Shown here: in pieces, positions 43,380 to 54,146 of the stretch | Numbering within the stretch: position 1 is the stretch's first letter | How the letters are laid out: each line of letters opens with the position of its first letter | Source: Clostridium sp. AM34-11AC | Lineage (GTDB): Bacteria; Bacillota; Clostridia; Lachnospirales; Lachnospiraceae | Length of the DNA: 64,000 nt | Reading direction: 5' to 3' | NCBI RefSeq assembly: GCF_003435375.1 | Contig: NZ_QWGL01000001.1 | Span: forward strand, 558,001-622,000 | The notes under the pieces: model-generated | What the model was told of the DNA's origin: nothing | The model's input: the letters and a program-made list of their open reading frames with translations, nothing else | Databases searched by the model: none | Translations under genes and position numbers: made by a program

Positions 43380-44648
43380 CTATGCCTCCTCGATTTTGAC
43401 CGTGATCGTCTCAAGATCCGGATATTTCAAAAGATCTGCCTTTTTGAATTTCAGTTCCTCCATCTCCCCCGGTGCCACTACCGGACGTTTTCTGTGGATC
43501 ACACGCTCGTCACCGAAATACGCACTCACATAGCAGTTCTTATAAACACCACCCACGCGGAAACGAACGGTCAGCTCCTCGTCCATTCTCGCCGGATCGA
43601 TGGTTCCCGGAACTGTGTAGCGCACGCCTTCGATCGGATTTAAGACGATCTCATGTCCGCCGGACGGACGGTTCTCGCCTTGTTTTACATAGACCGCCGC
43701 GTTTTTTCCGGCGATCGCCGCTTCCTCGGATACAAAATCCACGAGATCATGTACATGGAGCACATTTCCGCAGGCGAAAACACCTTCGATGTTCGTCTCC
43801 AGGCTCTCGTTGACCTTCGGACCGGATGTCACCGGGTTCATGTCCACGCCCATTCCCCTGGATATCTCATTCTCCGGGATCAATCCGACGGAGAGAAGCA
43901 GCGTATCACAGCTGTATTCCTCCTCCGTTCCGGGAATCGGCTTTCCTTTTCCGTCTACCTGGGCCAGTGTAATTCCTTCCAGTCTCTCTTTTCCCTTGAT
44001 GTCCACAACGGTGTGGCTCAACTTTAACGGGATTCCATAATCATCGAGACACTGGACGATATTTCTCTTTAATCCGCCGGAATAAGGCATCAATTCCGCA
44101 ACGACCTTGACTTTCGCGCCTTCAAGTGTCATACGTCTCGCCATGATAAGTCCAATATCTCCGGAACCTAAGATCACGACTTCGCGTCCCGGCATATATC
44201 CCTCAATGTTTACAAGTCTCTGGGCCGTTCCCGCGGAGAAGATTCCCGCCGGTCGATATCCGGGAATATTTAAAGCGCCTCTCGACCGCTCTCTGCATCC
44301 CATTGCGAGGATCACTGCCTTCGCCCGGATCTCGAAGAGACCTTCTTCCCGGTTCATGGCCGTCACGATCTTCTGCTCACTGATATCCATAACCATAGTG
44401 TTCAGTTTATACTCGATATTTAACTCTTCTGCCTGTTTAATAAACCGTCCCGCGTACTCCGGACCCGTAAGTTCTTCCTTGAAGGTGTGGAGTCCAAAGC
44501 CGTTATGAATGCACTGGTTTAAGATTCCGCCCAACTCCCTGTCACGTTCCAGGATCAGAATACTATCGATTCCGTTTTTCTTCGCGGAAACTGCAGCGGC
44601 AAGACCCGCCGGTCCGCCTCCGATGATCACAATATCATACGATTTCAT
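43380..44648 (-). CDS. NAD(P)/FAD-dependent oxidoreductase of the glycerol operon
   Basis: 422 aa. FAD-binding GGGPAGLAAAVSAKKNGID at the N-terminus and a second Rossmann loop VILGSGDIGLIMARRMTLEGA make it a two-dinucleotide flavoprotein. A central Cys-containing segment (GGILNQCIHNGFGLHTF) and ACGNVLHVHDLVD (FAD-binding C-terminal motif) are also seen. In clostridial operons this type accompanies a GlpA-like dehydrogenase and DUF1667 and probably passes electrons from glycerol-3-phosphate oxidation to NAD(P). It is not a close match to E. coli GlpB by motif, so no symbol is given. Confidence 0.85.
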   Translation of the reverse strand: MKSYDIVIIGGGPAGLAAAVSAKKNGIDSILILERDRELGGILNQCIHNGFGLHTFKEELTGPEYAGRFIKQAEELNIEYKLNTMVMDISEQKIVTAMNREEGLFEIRAKAVILAMGCRERSRGALNIPGYRPAGIFSAGTAQRLVNIEGYMPGREVVILGSGDIGLIMARRMTLEGAKVKVVAELMPYSGGLKRNIVQCLDDYGIPLKLSHTVVDIKGKERLEGITLAQVDGKGKPIPGTEEEYSCDTLLLSVGLIPENEISRGMGVDMNPVTSGPKVNESLETNIEGVFACGNVLHVHDLVDFVSEEAAIAGKNAAVYVKQGENRPSGGHEIVLNPIEGVRYTVPGTIDPARMDEELTVRFRVGGVYKNCYVSAYFGDERVIHRKRPVVAPGEMEELKFKKADLLKYPDLETITVKIEEA

Positions 44649-44665
44649 GCTCTGACACCTCCCTT

Positions 44666-46102
44666 TTATAACGAATCCTTATTGATTCCCTTGACGATCT
44701 GCGAGTTTCCGCCGGATTTTGTGATCTCAAACATGCTCTTATGGCATTCTCTCGCAAGGATCTCCATAGTTCTCGGGGAACAGAATCCTGCCTGGCAACG
44801 CCCCATTCCGGCTCTCGTTCTGCGTTTTACTCCGTCTAAGGATTTTGCACCTAAAGGTCTTCGGATCGCATCGATGATCTCGCCTTCCGTGATCATCTCG
44901 CATCGGCAGATAATATTTCCGTACTCTGGTTTTTCCTTAATTAACTGGATTCGTTCTTCCTTACTTAAAGTATTCGGATTCAGAACACCTTTTCTCGTCG
45001 CGATGAAGTTCTCTTTTTTCTTGAGATCCATCTTCTCTTTCAGGATATCCGCCACCATCTCGCCGATCGCAGGGGAGCTTGTCAGGCCCGGAGACTCGAT
45101 TCCTGCACAGTCGATAAAGCCTTTCGCGTCCTCCAGCTCACCGATCAGGAATTCATGTCCGTCCTCATGGGCACGGAGTCCAGCGAAGGAAGTGATCACC
45201 TGACGCATCGGAATGTTCTTCACATTCATCTCTGCCTTTGTGATAACTTCATTTAAGCCCTCTCTCGTAGTATTGGTTCCCTCTTTATTCTCAATATCGA
45301 TTGCTGTCGGTCCCACCAACAGATTTCCGTGGACCGTCGGAGTCACAAGAACGCCTTTTCCGTATTTTCCGGGAAGAGCAAACACCGTATGGCTCACATG
45401 ATTTCCGGCAGTTTTATCGAGCAGACAGTAATCTCCACGTCTTGGGGTGATATGGATCTTCTTTTTGCTTACCATGTTGTGGAATTTGTCTGCGTAGACA
45501 CCCGCCGCGTTCACGACATACCGCGTCTTATACGTGCCCTTGCTTGTCCGGATCTCCCAGCCGTCTTCCACCGGTCTTAAGTCGGTGACCTCCGTATCAA
45601 AATAGAATTCCACGCCGTTCGCGTTGGCATTCTCCGCCATGGCTATATTTAAGTTAAACGGACATACGATTCCGCCCGTGGGTGCGTAGAGAGCTGCACA
45701 TGCCTCATCGGAAATATTCGGCTCCATCGCCCGGAGTTCTTCCCGGTTTAAAATCCTGAGGCCCGGAACTCCGTTTGCGATTCCTCTTTTATAAAGAGCT
45801 TCAAGCCCCGGCATCTCGTCTTCATGCAGGCAGACTACCAGTGAACCATTTCTCTTAAACGGAAAATCCAGATCCTTCGACAGTTGTTCCATCATTTCAT
45901 TTCCGCGTACATTGAGTTTTGCCATCAGGGAACCTTCCGCCGCGTCATAGCCCGCATGGACAATAGCGCTGTTTGCCTTGGAAGTACCGCAGCACACGTC
46001 CTCCTCTTTCTCCAGCACGCAGATTTTTGCCTGATAGCGCGACAATTCTCTCGCAGATGCTGCCCCGGCTACTCCTGCTCCGATTATGATCACATCATAC
46101 AT
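44666..46102 (-). CDS. GlpA-like FAD-dependent glycerol-3-phosphate dehydrogenase with BFD-type [2Fe-2S] domain
   Basis: 478 aa. The DAO-type flavoprotein domain starts IIIGAGVAGAASARELSRY and carries NAAGVYADKF and SFAGLRAHEDGHEFLIGE. Its C-terminus (~395-455) is a BFD-like [2Fe-2S] domain with CRCEM and GMGRCQAGFC. The layout matches anaerobic GlpA of Clostridia, oxidising glycerol-3-phosphate to dihydroxyacetone phosphate; L-2-hydroxyglutarate oxidase-like enzymes share the fold. Context (glpF, glpK, glpP) favours the glycerol role. AAAGGAG precedes the ATG. A terminator-like leader at 46184-46246 lies upstream and probably controls entry into these last three genes. Confidence 0.88.
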   Translation of the reverse strand: MYDVIIIGAGVAGAASARELSRYQAKICVLEKEEDVCCGTSKANSAIVHAGYDAAEGSLMAKLNVRGNEMMEQLSKDLDFPFKRNGSLVVCLHEDEMPGLEALYKRGIANGVPGLRILNREELRAMEPNISDEACAALYAPTGGIVCPFNLNIAMAENANANGVEFYFDTEVTDLRPVEDGWEIRTSKGTYKTRYVVNAAGVYADKFHNMVSKKKIHITPRRGDYCLLDKTAGNHVSHTVFALPGKYGKGVLVTPTVHGNLLVGPTAIDIENKEGTNTTREGLNEVITKAEMNVKNIPMRQVITSFAGLRAHEDGHEFLIGELEDAKGFIDCAGIESPGLTSSPAIGEMVADILKEKMDLKKKENFIATRKGVLNPNTLSKEERIQLIKEKPEYGNIICRCEMITEGEIIDAIRRPLGAKSLDGVKRRTRAGMGRCQAGFCSPRTMEILARECHKSMFEITKSGGNSQIVKGINKDSL

Positions 46103-46181
46103 TTACCGTTCACTCCTTTACATCCTGTCTCTTTTAGAAGATTTCCGCCATATCCCACTTGGGAATACGGCGGCGTCCGTC

Positions 46182-46246
46182 CTTAAGAGAAAAGAGCCCG
46201 CCAAGTAAACGCATACCCTTATGCGGTTATCCTGTCAGGCTCTCTC
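46182..46246 (-). promoter_or_regulatory. Terminator/antiterminator leader between glpF and the GlpA-like gene (candidate GlpP target)
   Basis: On the minus strand, GAGAGAGCC (46238-46246) pairs with GGGCTCTTTTCTC (to 46184), enclosing an inner hairpin CGCATA/TATGCG and a CTTGGCG segment. A T-rich tract follows. The layout matches the leader of glpP at 49388-49447 almost element for element. Confidence 0.7.
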
Positions 46247-46311
46247 ATCTCATGCCACAATTATCTGATTATTAAGCTGTACTGCACCGGGCACAGCCCT
46301 CTGTTTTTATC

Positions 46312-47025
46312 CTACCACGGAATCGCTCCATAAAGGAGAACCGCCACGATCGCGCCGATGATCGGTCCAACGATCGGAACTACAAGACCGTAAGAGAAGT
46401 TGGAATCGCCTTTGCCCTTGATCGGAAGGACTGCATGTGCAAGACGAGGTCCTAAGTCTCTTGCCGGGTTGATCGCGTAACCGGTAAGTCCGCCGAGGGA
46501 CATACCTACGGAAACGATGATTCCGAATACGAAGAGTTTATCAACACCTGTGGAAAGTCCTGTTACATTGCCGATACCTTTGATCGCGAAAACGAGGATA
46601 AATGTACCGACTGCTTCGCTTAAAATGTTTAATCCAGTGTTCGGGATCGACGGACCTGTACAGAATACGCCAAGCTTTGTTCCCGGATCTTCTGTAGCGT
46701 CAAACTGTCCCTTGAAGAGCAGATAAACGATCGATGCGCCGACAAACGCGCCTGCCAGCTGTGCGATCACATATCCGGGCACCATAGACCATGCGAAGCT
46801 TCCCTCTACTGCCAGTGCGATTGTGAGCGCCGGGTTGAAGGACGCGCCGGAAGCTTCTCCGAAGATAAATGCCGGTACCAGAACCGCAAGGCCCCATGCC
46901 AGTGTGATCTGGACAGCTCCTGCACCTTTCATTCCGGACTTGTTGAGGTTTACGTTTGCAACAACACCATCACCGAGGATGATAAGCATCATGGTTCCAA
47001 GAAACTCTGCAATATAAGGCAGCAT
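46312..47025 (-). CDS. glpF: Glycerol uptake facilitator (MIP/aquaporin family)
   Basis: 237 aa with six helices and two NPA-type half helices, SFNPALTIAL and AINPARDLGPR; the residues after the second motif (ARDLGPR) fit glycerol facilitators and not water-only pores. It lets glycerol diffuse into the cell, where GlpK traps it. The start at 47025 follows AGGGGGA. A long hairpin lies between glpK and this gene (47056-47088). Confidence 0.95.
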   Translation of the reverse strand: MLPYIAEFLGTMMLIILGDGVVANVNLNKSGMKGAGAVQITLAWGLAVLVPAFIFGEASGASFNPALTIALAVEGSFAWSMVPGYVIAQLAGAFVGASIVYLLFKGQFDATEDPGTKLGVFCTGPSIPNTGLNILSEAVGTFILVFAIKGIGNVTGLSTGVDKLFVFGIIVSVGMSLGGLTGYAINPARDLGPRLAHAVLPIKGKGDSNFSYGLVVPIVGPIIGAIVAVLLYGAIPW

Positions 47026-47055
47026 AAAAAATCCCCCTTTTTGTTGTTTTAGGCA

Positions 47056-47088
47056 TCTCCGGCTTTCGTTCCCCCCAAAAGCCGGAGA
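47056..47088 (-). other. Intercistronic hairpin between glpK and glpF
   Basis: TCTCCGGCTTT (47056-47066) pairs perfectly with AAAGCCGGAGA (47078-47088), loop 11 bases. On the minus strand it is followed by TGCCTAAAAC, not a T-run, so it is more likely a processing or stability element than a terminator. Confidence 0.6.
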
Positions 47089-47212
47089 CAGTTTTCTGCT
47101 TTTTCAAAACTTTCTGATTTGTTCCTGTAACTTCGTGTAATGCTTCCATTCAAGTCCATTCTTTACAAGCCGCACGTCTTACCCGAAACCTTTTCCTCAT
47201 TTAATATCTGGT

Positions 47213-48793
<1,581 letters not shown>

Positions 48794-48797
48794 CTAT

Positions 48798-49382
48798 TCA
48801 CAGCTTCCAGACTTCATGCTTCGTAGATGAAACTGCCATTGCTCCCGCTGAGAGAGCACTCATAACGGATTCCTTCTCGGAGATCAGTCCGCCTGCGATG
48901 ATCGGCGCTTTCGACACCTTACACATCTTTGAGATGACCTGCGGCATGATTCCCGGAAGGACCTCGATATAATCCGGCTTTACCTGATGCTGCTGCTGTC
49001 TTAAATTTTCATACGCCATGGAATCCAGCAAAAAGCACCTCTGAACCGTTATGAAATCCAGTTCATTTCCCCTTCTGATCAGTGGGACCTTTGTACTAAT
49101 GATCCCATCTGCCTCTGTCGACATTTTAATGAAGTCCACCACGACCTCCTTGCTGCTTAAACCCACGATCAGGTCTACGTGTACGATCACGATTTTTCCG
49201 GCGTCCTTTAAGCGTTTTACGATCGTCCGGATCGTACAGATATCGCCGAACAGGACAAATACCACGCGTATCTCTTCTATGGAACAGCAAAGCTCCAGAT
49301 CATCCATGTTTTTGATCGCTGCGATGATCGGGTTTTCTTCCAGCGCCTGATAAAAATAACGTTTCACTAAACTTTTCTCCAT
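48798..49382 (-). CDS. glpP: Glycerol-3-phosphate responsive antiterminator GlpP
   Basis: 194 aa TIM-barrel-like protein. In Bacillus, GlpP with glycerol-3-phosphate lets transcription pass leader terminators of glp genes. Family segments are NPIIAAIKNMDDLE, IVIVHVDLIVGLSSKEVVVDFI, IISTKVPLIRRGNELDFITVQRCFLLDS, YIEVLPGIMP and IIAGGLISEKE. Its own start codon lies six bases after a terminator T-run, with no good ribosome site, which suggests autoregulation through that leader. It is the first gene of the glycerol operon. Confidence 0.95.
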   Translation of the reverse strand: MEKSLVKRYFYQALEENPIIAAIKNMDDLELCCSIEEIRVVFVLFGDICTIRTIVKRLKDAGKIVIVHVDLIVGLSSKEVVVDFIKMSTEADGIISTKVPLIRRGNELDFITVQRCFLLDSMAYENLRQQQHQVKPDYIEVLPGIMPQVISKMCKVSKAPIIAGGLISEKESVMSALSAGAMAVSSTKHEVWKL

Positions 49383-49387
49383 TTCTC

Positions 49388-49447
49388 AAAAAGAAAAGGA
49401 GCGCACCAAGCAACAGCTAATCGTTAGCTGATTACATTTTGCTCTCC
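49388..49447 (-). promoter_or_regulatory. Leader terminator of glpP (candidate GlpP antitermination target)
   Basis: On the minus strand GGAGAGC (49441-49447) pairs with GCGCTCC (49398-49404), around an inner CAGCTA/TAGCTG hairpin and a CTTGGTG segment; TTTTCTTTTT follows (49388-49397). It lies about 30 bases after the promoter and directly before the glpP ATG. Confidence 0.75.
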
Positions 49448-49476
49448 TATCACGGCTTCTTTTTTAAGTTAACTCA

Positions 49477-49505
49477 ATCATAGCACATTGCATAATTATT
49501 ATCAA
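49477..49505 (-). promoter_or_regulatory. Sigma-A-type promoter of the glp operon
   Basis: Minus strand TTGATA (49500-49505), 17-base spacer, TATGAT (49477-49482). Confidence 0.75.
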
Positions 49506-49822
49506 CCTTTTCACAGAAAAATATGTATTTTGTGCAATTCTCACAAAGTTTTCTATATTTTTTTATTGTTTTAACCTCTTGCGCGATTATTTGTTCTTCG
49601 TTTTCACAACATTATACACAAATTTTTACGTTCATATTTTTTCACCTATGTCACTGCATCAAAGCGCCGCGTCGTACCAAAAGCTTTTCTGAATCGAAAA
49701 TTCCGTACAATACAGTAACCCCTTTACATCTCTACATAAAAATTTAAGAACGTTCCTTATGTTTTTGCGTCATTTTTATGCTATACTGGACTATGATATA
49801 TTTTTTTCTTTGATTCGATTTT

Positions 49823-49855
49823 TCGTAACTGGAAACATGGTCAGTTACGATTTTT
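49823..49855 (+). promoter_or_regulatory. Terminator-like hairpin in the leader of the response regulator gene
   Basis: TCGTAACTG (49823-49831) pairs with CAGTTACGA (49842-49850), followed by TTTTT. It lies upstream of the ATG at 49893 and downstream of a TATACT box, so it could attenuate the two-component operon. The arms resemble the end hairpin of the MITE-like family. Confidence 0.6.
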
Positions 49856-49892
49856 CATCTTTTATTATGTTTGATATGAGGAGGAATCGATT

Positions 49893-50588
49893 ATGCCAAC
49901 CATTCTCGTCTGCGATGACGACAAACAGATCGTAGAAGCGATCAATATTTATCTGACCGGCGAAGGTTTCAATGTAATTAAGGCCTACGACGGCTACGAA
50001 GCGCTGGAGCTTCTGGAGAAGAATGAAGTAAACTTAATGATCGTGGATGTCATGATGCCGGGTCTCGACGGGATCCGCACCACACTTAAGGTCCGCGAGA
50101 CCAGCAGTATCCCGATCATCATCCTCTCCGCGAAATCCGAGGATACCGATAAGATCTTAGGGTTAAACATCGGCGCTGACGACTACATTACAAAGCCGTT
50201 TAACCCATTAGAGCTGGTAGCCCGCGTAAAATCTCAGCTCCGCCGCTATACACAGCTCGGCAATTTGAACCAGCAGGGCAGCTCCCAGGTCTACAAGTGC
50301 GGCGGTCTGATGATCAACGATGAGAACAAGGAAGTCACCGTTGACGGCGAGCCGATCAAGCTGACACCCATCGAGTACAACATCCTGCTTCTTCTCGTGA
50401 AGAACGCGGGGAAGGTTTTCTCTATTGACCAAATTTACGAAAAAATCTGGAATGAAGACGCAATTGGTGCAGATAACACTGTTGCCGTCCACATCCGCCA
50501 TATCCGCGAGAAAATCGAGATCAACCCGAAAGAACCCCGCTACTTAAAGGTAGTCTGGGGCGTCGGCTATAAGATCGAGAAACAGTAA
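49893..50588 (+). CDS. OmpR/PhoB-family response regulator
   Basis: 231 aa. The receiver domain has acidic residues CDDD, phospho-acceptor Asp52 in IVDVMMPG, Ser/Thr in ILSAKS and Lys in YITKPFNPLEL. The winged-helix DNA-binding domain (~133-230) ends RYLKVVWGVGYKIE. It resembles VanR-like regulators. GAGGAGG precedes the ATG. It is cotranscribed with the histidine kinase 11 bases downstream. Target genes are unknown. Confidence 0.95.
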   Translation: MPTILVCDDDKQIVEAINIYLTGEGFNVIKAYDGYEALELLEKNEVNLMIVDVMMPGLDGIRTTLKVRETSSIPIIILSAKSEDTDKILGLNIGADDYITKPFNPLELVARVKSQLRRYTQLGNLNQQGSSQVYKCGGLMINDENKEVTVDGEPIKLTPIEYNILLLLVKNAGKVFSIDQIYEKIWNEDAIGADNTVAVHIRHIREKIEINPKEPRYLKVVWGVGYKIEKQ

Positions 50589-50599
50589 GGAGAGTCCAG

Positions 50600-52894
50600 A
50601 TGGCAGAAAAAAAGACAAACTCATTTTTCAAGCGTCTCGTCGGCTTCCTTCACTTTCTCTTTGCCTGCGTGACACTCGTCGGAATCGGGTTCATGTATTT
50701 AAACAGCAACTACGGCCGGGGTCTCGACTGGATCAAGACGGAGACCTTTGAACAGTCCCCGGATTTCAGCAAAAAAGTCCAGGCAGATATCACAAATATC
50801 TTCGATTATGTCCAGTATCAGGATATTTTTGAATCCAACGGCGAGGTCGACTACTCCCAGGTCGTCCTGGAAGTCACGACAGGCCCTGGCGGCGAGAAAT
50901 CCTACACTCTGGACGATATTATCCAGTACGGAAAATCCCTGGGCTACTACATGGACGAGTCCGACAACTACGCGTTAAAGGGCGATCCGGAGACACTCTC
51001 CGAGGAAGACCAGGAACAGGTCTATGTCCGCTACCGCTGCTACCAGTCTGAGGAAGACTTAACGAGCCCGGATCAGTCTTTCTCGACGATGCCGGACCTG
51101 ACGTATGAGATCTTAAGGCGTTTCTCTTCCTACTACTCGATCTACTCGAGACTCATGAGCGACTTTACGAATCTCTATTTCCGCGTGGCGTACTACTCAA
51201 AAAATAATGCGATCTATGAGATCCATACCAACGCGCCGGAGATGTCCAACGATGACATTATGGCCATGGGAAGATATATCTACTATTCCGGAGACTCCAA
51301 CGACCTTGCGGTCCGGACGAACTTCGAATCCAACTTTCCGAGTATCCCGGCGCTGATGTCGAAAAATAACCCGTACAACGGCAACAGCTACTATGTGGTC
51401 ATCGGTCTCGACACATCCTATAAGGCGAACGATGACTATGCTCAGGCATATACCGCCTATAATAAGTCCCGCGTGAATTTCTCCAACGGACTTTATATTA
51501 CGATCGCGGGACTTGCCGGTTCCCTCGTGACCTTCGCGTTCCTTCTGTTCCTGTCCGGACATGCGTCGATCTCTGACCGGACCATCACGCTTTACCCGTT
51601 TGACCGGACAAAAACGGATTTCATGCTGCTCCTGATGGCATTCGTGTCCTACCTCTGCATCCACATCATGGCGCCGGTGACATCAAAGCTCCTGCACCTG
51701 GTAGTGACATCAGATTACTGGGACCGCGCGAACCTTCTGGTGGCCTTCGGATACCTGTATTTCTGCGTCATCCTGACCTTCTTCAGCCTGATCCGCAGAT
51801 ACAAGGCGGAGACACTCTGGAAGAACAGCTTTCTACATGATCTTACAGAAACACTCTCCGAGAGCACGTTCCGCTACCGGATCACAATAGGCTTTGTGCT
51901 GTATCTTGCATACAACGTATTCATGATCACCGTGGGGGCATTCATGATCTTCCATCATGAAAATTCCGTTTTCCAGTTCATGCCGTTCATCTTCGTGATG
52001 ATCGCCTGGATCGCCGGAAACCTTCTGGTATTCTACTTTATCTACCGGAATGCGGACCAGACGGACAAAATCCATGCCGCCATCGAAAAACTCGCCTCCG
52101 GGGAGACGAGCTACAAGGTGGATGTCAATGATTTCTCGAGTCTGGAGGCGGAACTCGCCGAAGGACTGAACCGTATCAGTGACGGTCTGGAGACAGCTCT
52201 TGCCGAACAGGTAAAGAGCGAACGCCTGAAGGCCGACCTGATCACGAACGTGTCCCACGATATCAAGACACCGTTGACCTCCATCATCAACTATGTGGAC
52301 CTCATCAAGCGCCAGCACATTGAAGACCCGACGGTTCAGAAATATCTGGAGGTTCTGGATCAGAAATCCCAGAGGTTAAAGACACTGACCGAGGATCTTG
52401 TGGAAGCTTCCCGCGCAAGCTCCGGAAATATCAAGCTGGAGATCACGAATATCGATTTCGTGGAGCTCGTCCAGCAGACGACCGGAGAATTTGAGGAAAA
52501 ATACGCGATCCGCCATCTGGAGATCGTCAACACACTTCCGAACGAGGTCATCATGATCGAGGCAGACGGACGAAGGCTATGGCGTGTCCTTGAAAACCTC
52601 TATAATAACGCTTTCAAGTACGCGTTAGAGGGAACCCGCGTCTACGTCACGATCGAGGACCATGGCGCCGACGTTGTGTTCACGATCAAGAATGTGTCCG
52701 CGAACCCGTTAAATATCAGCCCGGATGAGCTCACCGAGCGTTTCGTCCGCGGTGACGTCTCCCGAACCACCGAGGGAAGCGGACTTGGGCTTTCCATCGC
52801 GAAAGACCTGACAACTCTTCAGGGCGGAAAGTTCGAGCTGATCATCGATGGCGACCTGTTTAAGGCGCAGATCACGTTTCCGATCAAAAACTAA
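50600..52894 (+). CDS. Sensor histidine kinase
   Basis: 764 aa, partner of the preceding regulator. One helix at ~14-34, a large extracytoplasmic sensor region (~35-295, unrecognised, Tyr- and Asp-rich), then five more helices (~298-318, 340-360, 377-400, 428-450, 460-480). HAMP-like and dimerisation segments follow, with the H-box NVSHDIKTPLTS (His about 553), N-box LENLYNNAFKYA and G-box EGSGLGLSIAKDL. All kinase motifs are intact. The multi-helix block between sensor and kinase is unusual and could itself be a sensor. A 16-bp-stem terminator follows. Confidence 0.94.
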   Translation: MAEKKTNSFFKRLVGFLHFLFACVTLVGIGFMYLNSNYGRGLDWIKTETFEQSPDFSKKVQADITNIFDYVQYQDIFESNGEVDYSQVVLEVTTGPGGEKSYTLDDIIQYGKSLGYYMDESDNYALKGDPETLSEEDQEQVYVRYRCYQSEEDLTSPDQSFSTMPDLTYEILRRFSSYYSIYSRLMSDFTNLYFRVAYYSKNNAIYEIHTNAPEMSNDDIMAMGRYIYYSGDSNDLAVRTNFESNFPSIPALMSKNNPYNGNSYYVVIGLDTSYKANDDYAQAYTAYNKSRVNFSNGLYITIAGLAGSLVTFAFLLFLSGHASISDRTITLYPFDRTKTDFMLLLMAFVSYLCIHIMAPVTSKLLHLVVTSDYWDRANLLVAFGYLYFCVILTFFSLIRRYKAETLWKNSFLHDLTETLSESTFRYRITIGFVLYLAYNVFMITVGAFMIFHHENSVFQFMPFIFVMIAWIAGNLLVFYFIYRNADQTDKIHAAIEKLASGETSYKVDVNDFSSLEAELAEGLNRISDGLETALAEQVKSERLKADLITNVSHDIKTPLTSIINYVDLIKRQHIEDPTVQKYLEVLDQKSQRLKTLTEDLVEASRASSGNIKLEITNIDFVELVQQTTGEFEEKYAIRHLEIVNTLPNEVIMIEADGRRLWRVLENLYNNAFKYALEGTRVYVTIEDHGADVVFTIKNVSANPLNISPDELTERFVRGDVSRTTEGSGLGLSIAKDLTTLQGGKFELIIDGDLFKAQITFPIKN

Positions 52895-52904
52895 ATAGCT
52901 TCTT

Positions 52905-52953
52905 ATAAACAGAGAGCGTACCACCTTTTTTAGGCAATACGCTCTCTGTTTAT
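52905..52953. terminator. Bidirectional terminator
   Basis: ATAAACAGAGAGCGTA (52905-52920) pairs perfectly with TACGCTCTCTGTTTAT (52938-52953). It separates the convergent histidine kinase and M20 peptidase genes. Confidence 0.85.
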
Positions 52954-52973
52954 ATCTTATATATTGAAATCTC

Positions 52974-54098
52974 TCAGATCGTCAGCACAAACGAAGCCAG
53001 CATCGCGATCCTCGGAATATACTGGTCGATCAGGATGTACTCGTTTGCGGAGTGGGCCCCGTCACCGGCTGCGCCGAGACCGTCAAGGGTCGGGATACCC
53101 ATAGCAGATACCTCGTTTCCATCGCTGCCGCCGCCCACAAACTGATGGGAAAACTTAAGCCCGACCTTCTCGCCGCAGATCTTCGCCTTCTCAAAGAGCG
53201 CCATGTTCGCCTCCGTCTCCTCCATCGGCATCTTGCTGTCACGTTCGATGACTTCCCTTGTGGTTCCCGGAACCGTCGTCCTGATCTCGTTGATCGCCTT
53301 GCGGACCCTGTCTCCCTCGGCGGCTGTCTTTACGCGGCAGTCGATCTCGATCTCTGCCTCGGCCGGGACAACGTTCGGTTTTGTACCGCCACTGCAAACG
53401 CCCACATTGACGGTAGTTCCAGCCTCGTAATCTGTCAGTTTCTGGATCGCAAGGATCTCATGCGCCAGCTCCTCGATGGCGTTGATCCCCTCTTTATGGG
53501 CATTTCCCGCATGGGATGCCTTTCCGTGGATCCTTACGGTAAAGCGGACAAGACCTTTTCTTCCTGTCTTTAAATCTCCGTTCGCTGTACACGGCTCGCA
53601 GACAAGCGCCGCCTTCGCGTCCTTCGCAAGCTCACAAATGATATCGGTAGACTCAGCACTTCCGGTCTCCTCGTCACCGTTAAAGATGAATTCCAGCCTC
53701 TTTCCCGGATCGATCCCAAGATCCTTATATGCCTTTACAGTCCAGATCGCGGAAATAAGTCCGCCTTTCATGTCATAAACACCCGGCCCGTGGAGCCCAT
53801 TTCCTTCTGTATAATACTTCAGCGCACCGATGAGATGTACGGTGTCATAATGACCGATAAACAGGATCTTCTCCGTACCCTTTCCATACTGGAACCGCAC
53901 CGGACAGTGTCCGTTCTCCGCCTCGTAGACAAAGCAGTCCTCTCCTGTGCGCTCCTTGATCAGCATGACCAGCTTTTCCCGCACCTTTGCCAGAGCCTCA
54001 ATATCTGAAGTGCTGGCCTCTGTCAGGACCAGAGATTTTAAGTCCTCAAAGATCTCCGTCTCATGTTCTTTTAAGTAAGCAAGTGTTTTCTGTTCCAT
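52974..54098 (-). CDS. M20 family metallopeptidase (carboxypeptidase G2-like)
   Basis: 374 aa. Zinc ligands and catalytic residues appear in FIGHYDTVH, GPGVYDMKGGLISAIW and FNGDEETGSAEST, with the lid or dimer segment IHGKASHAGNAHKEGINAIEELA. It is cytoplasmic, removing a C-terminal or N-acyl amino acid; glutamate release would be typical for this branch. It is similar in layout to the M20 gene at 55508-56674, with a MATE gene between them. AAGGACAG precedes the ATG. Confidence 0.92.
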   Translation of the reverse strand: MEQKTLAYLKEHETEIFEDLKSLVLTEASTSDIEALAKVREKLVMLIKERTGEDCFVYEAENGHCPVRFQYGKGTEKILFIGHYDTVHLIGALKYYTEGNGLHGPGVYDMKGGLISAIWTVKAYKDLGIDPGKRLEFIFNGDEETGSAESTDIICELAKDAKAALVCEPCTANGDLKTGRKGLVRFTVRIHGKASHAGNAHKEGINAIEELAHEILAIQKLTDYEAGTTVNVGVCSGGTKPNVVPAEAEIEIDCRVKTAAEGDRVRKAINEIRTTVPGTTREVIERDSKMPMEETEANMALFEKAKICGEKVGLKFSHQFVGGGSDGNEVSAMGIPTLDGLGAAGDGAHSANEYILIDQYIPRIAMLASFVLTI

Positions 54099-54146
54099 GA
54101 TTTCTGTCCTTTCTTCTGTAATTGATACTGTATACCTATCTATATC

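Larger units (their letters stand above)
49383..49892. other. Divergent region between glpP and the response regulator gene
   Basis: 510 bases. It holds the glpP leader terminator (49388-49447), glpP promoter (49477-49505), an AT-rich stretch without visible genes (about 49510-49770), a TATACT box at 49782-49787 that may serve the response regulator, and a terminator-like hairpin (49823-49850) in that gene's leader. Confidence 0.6.
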
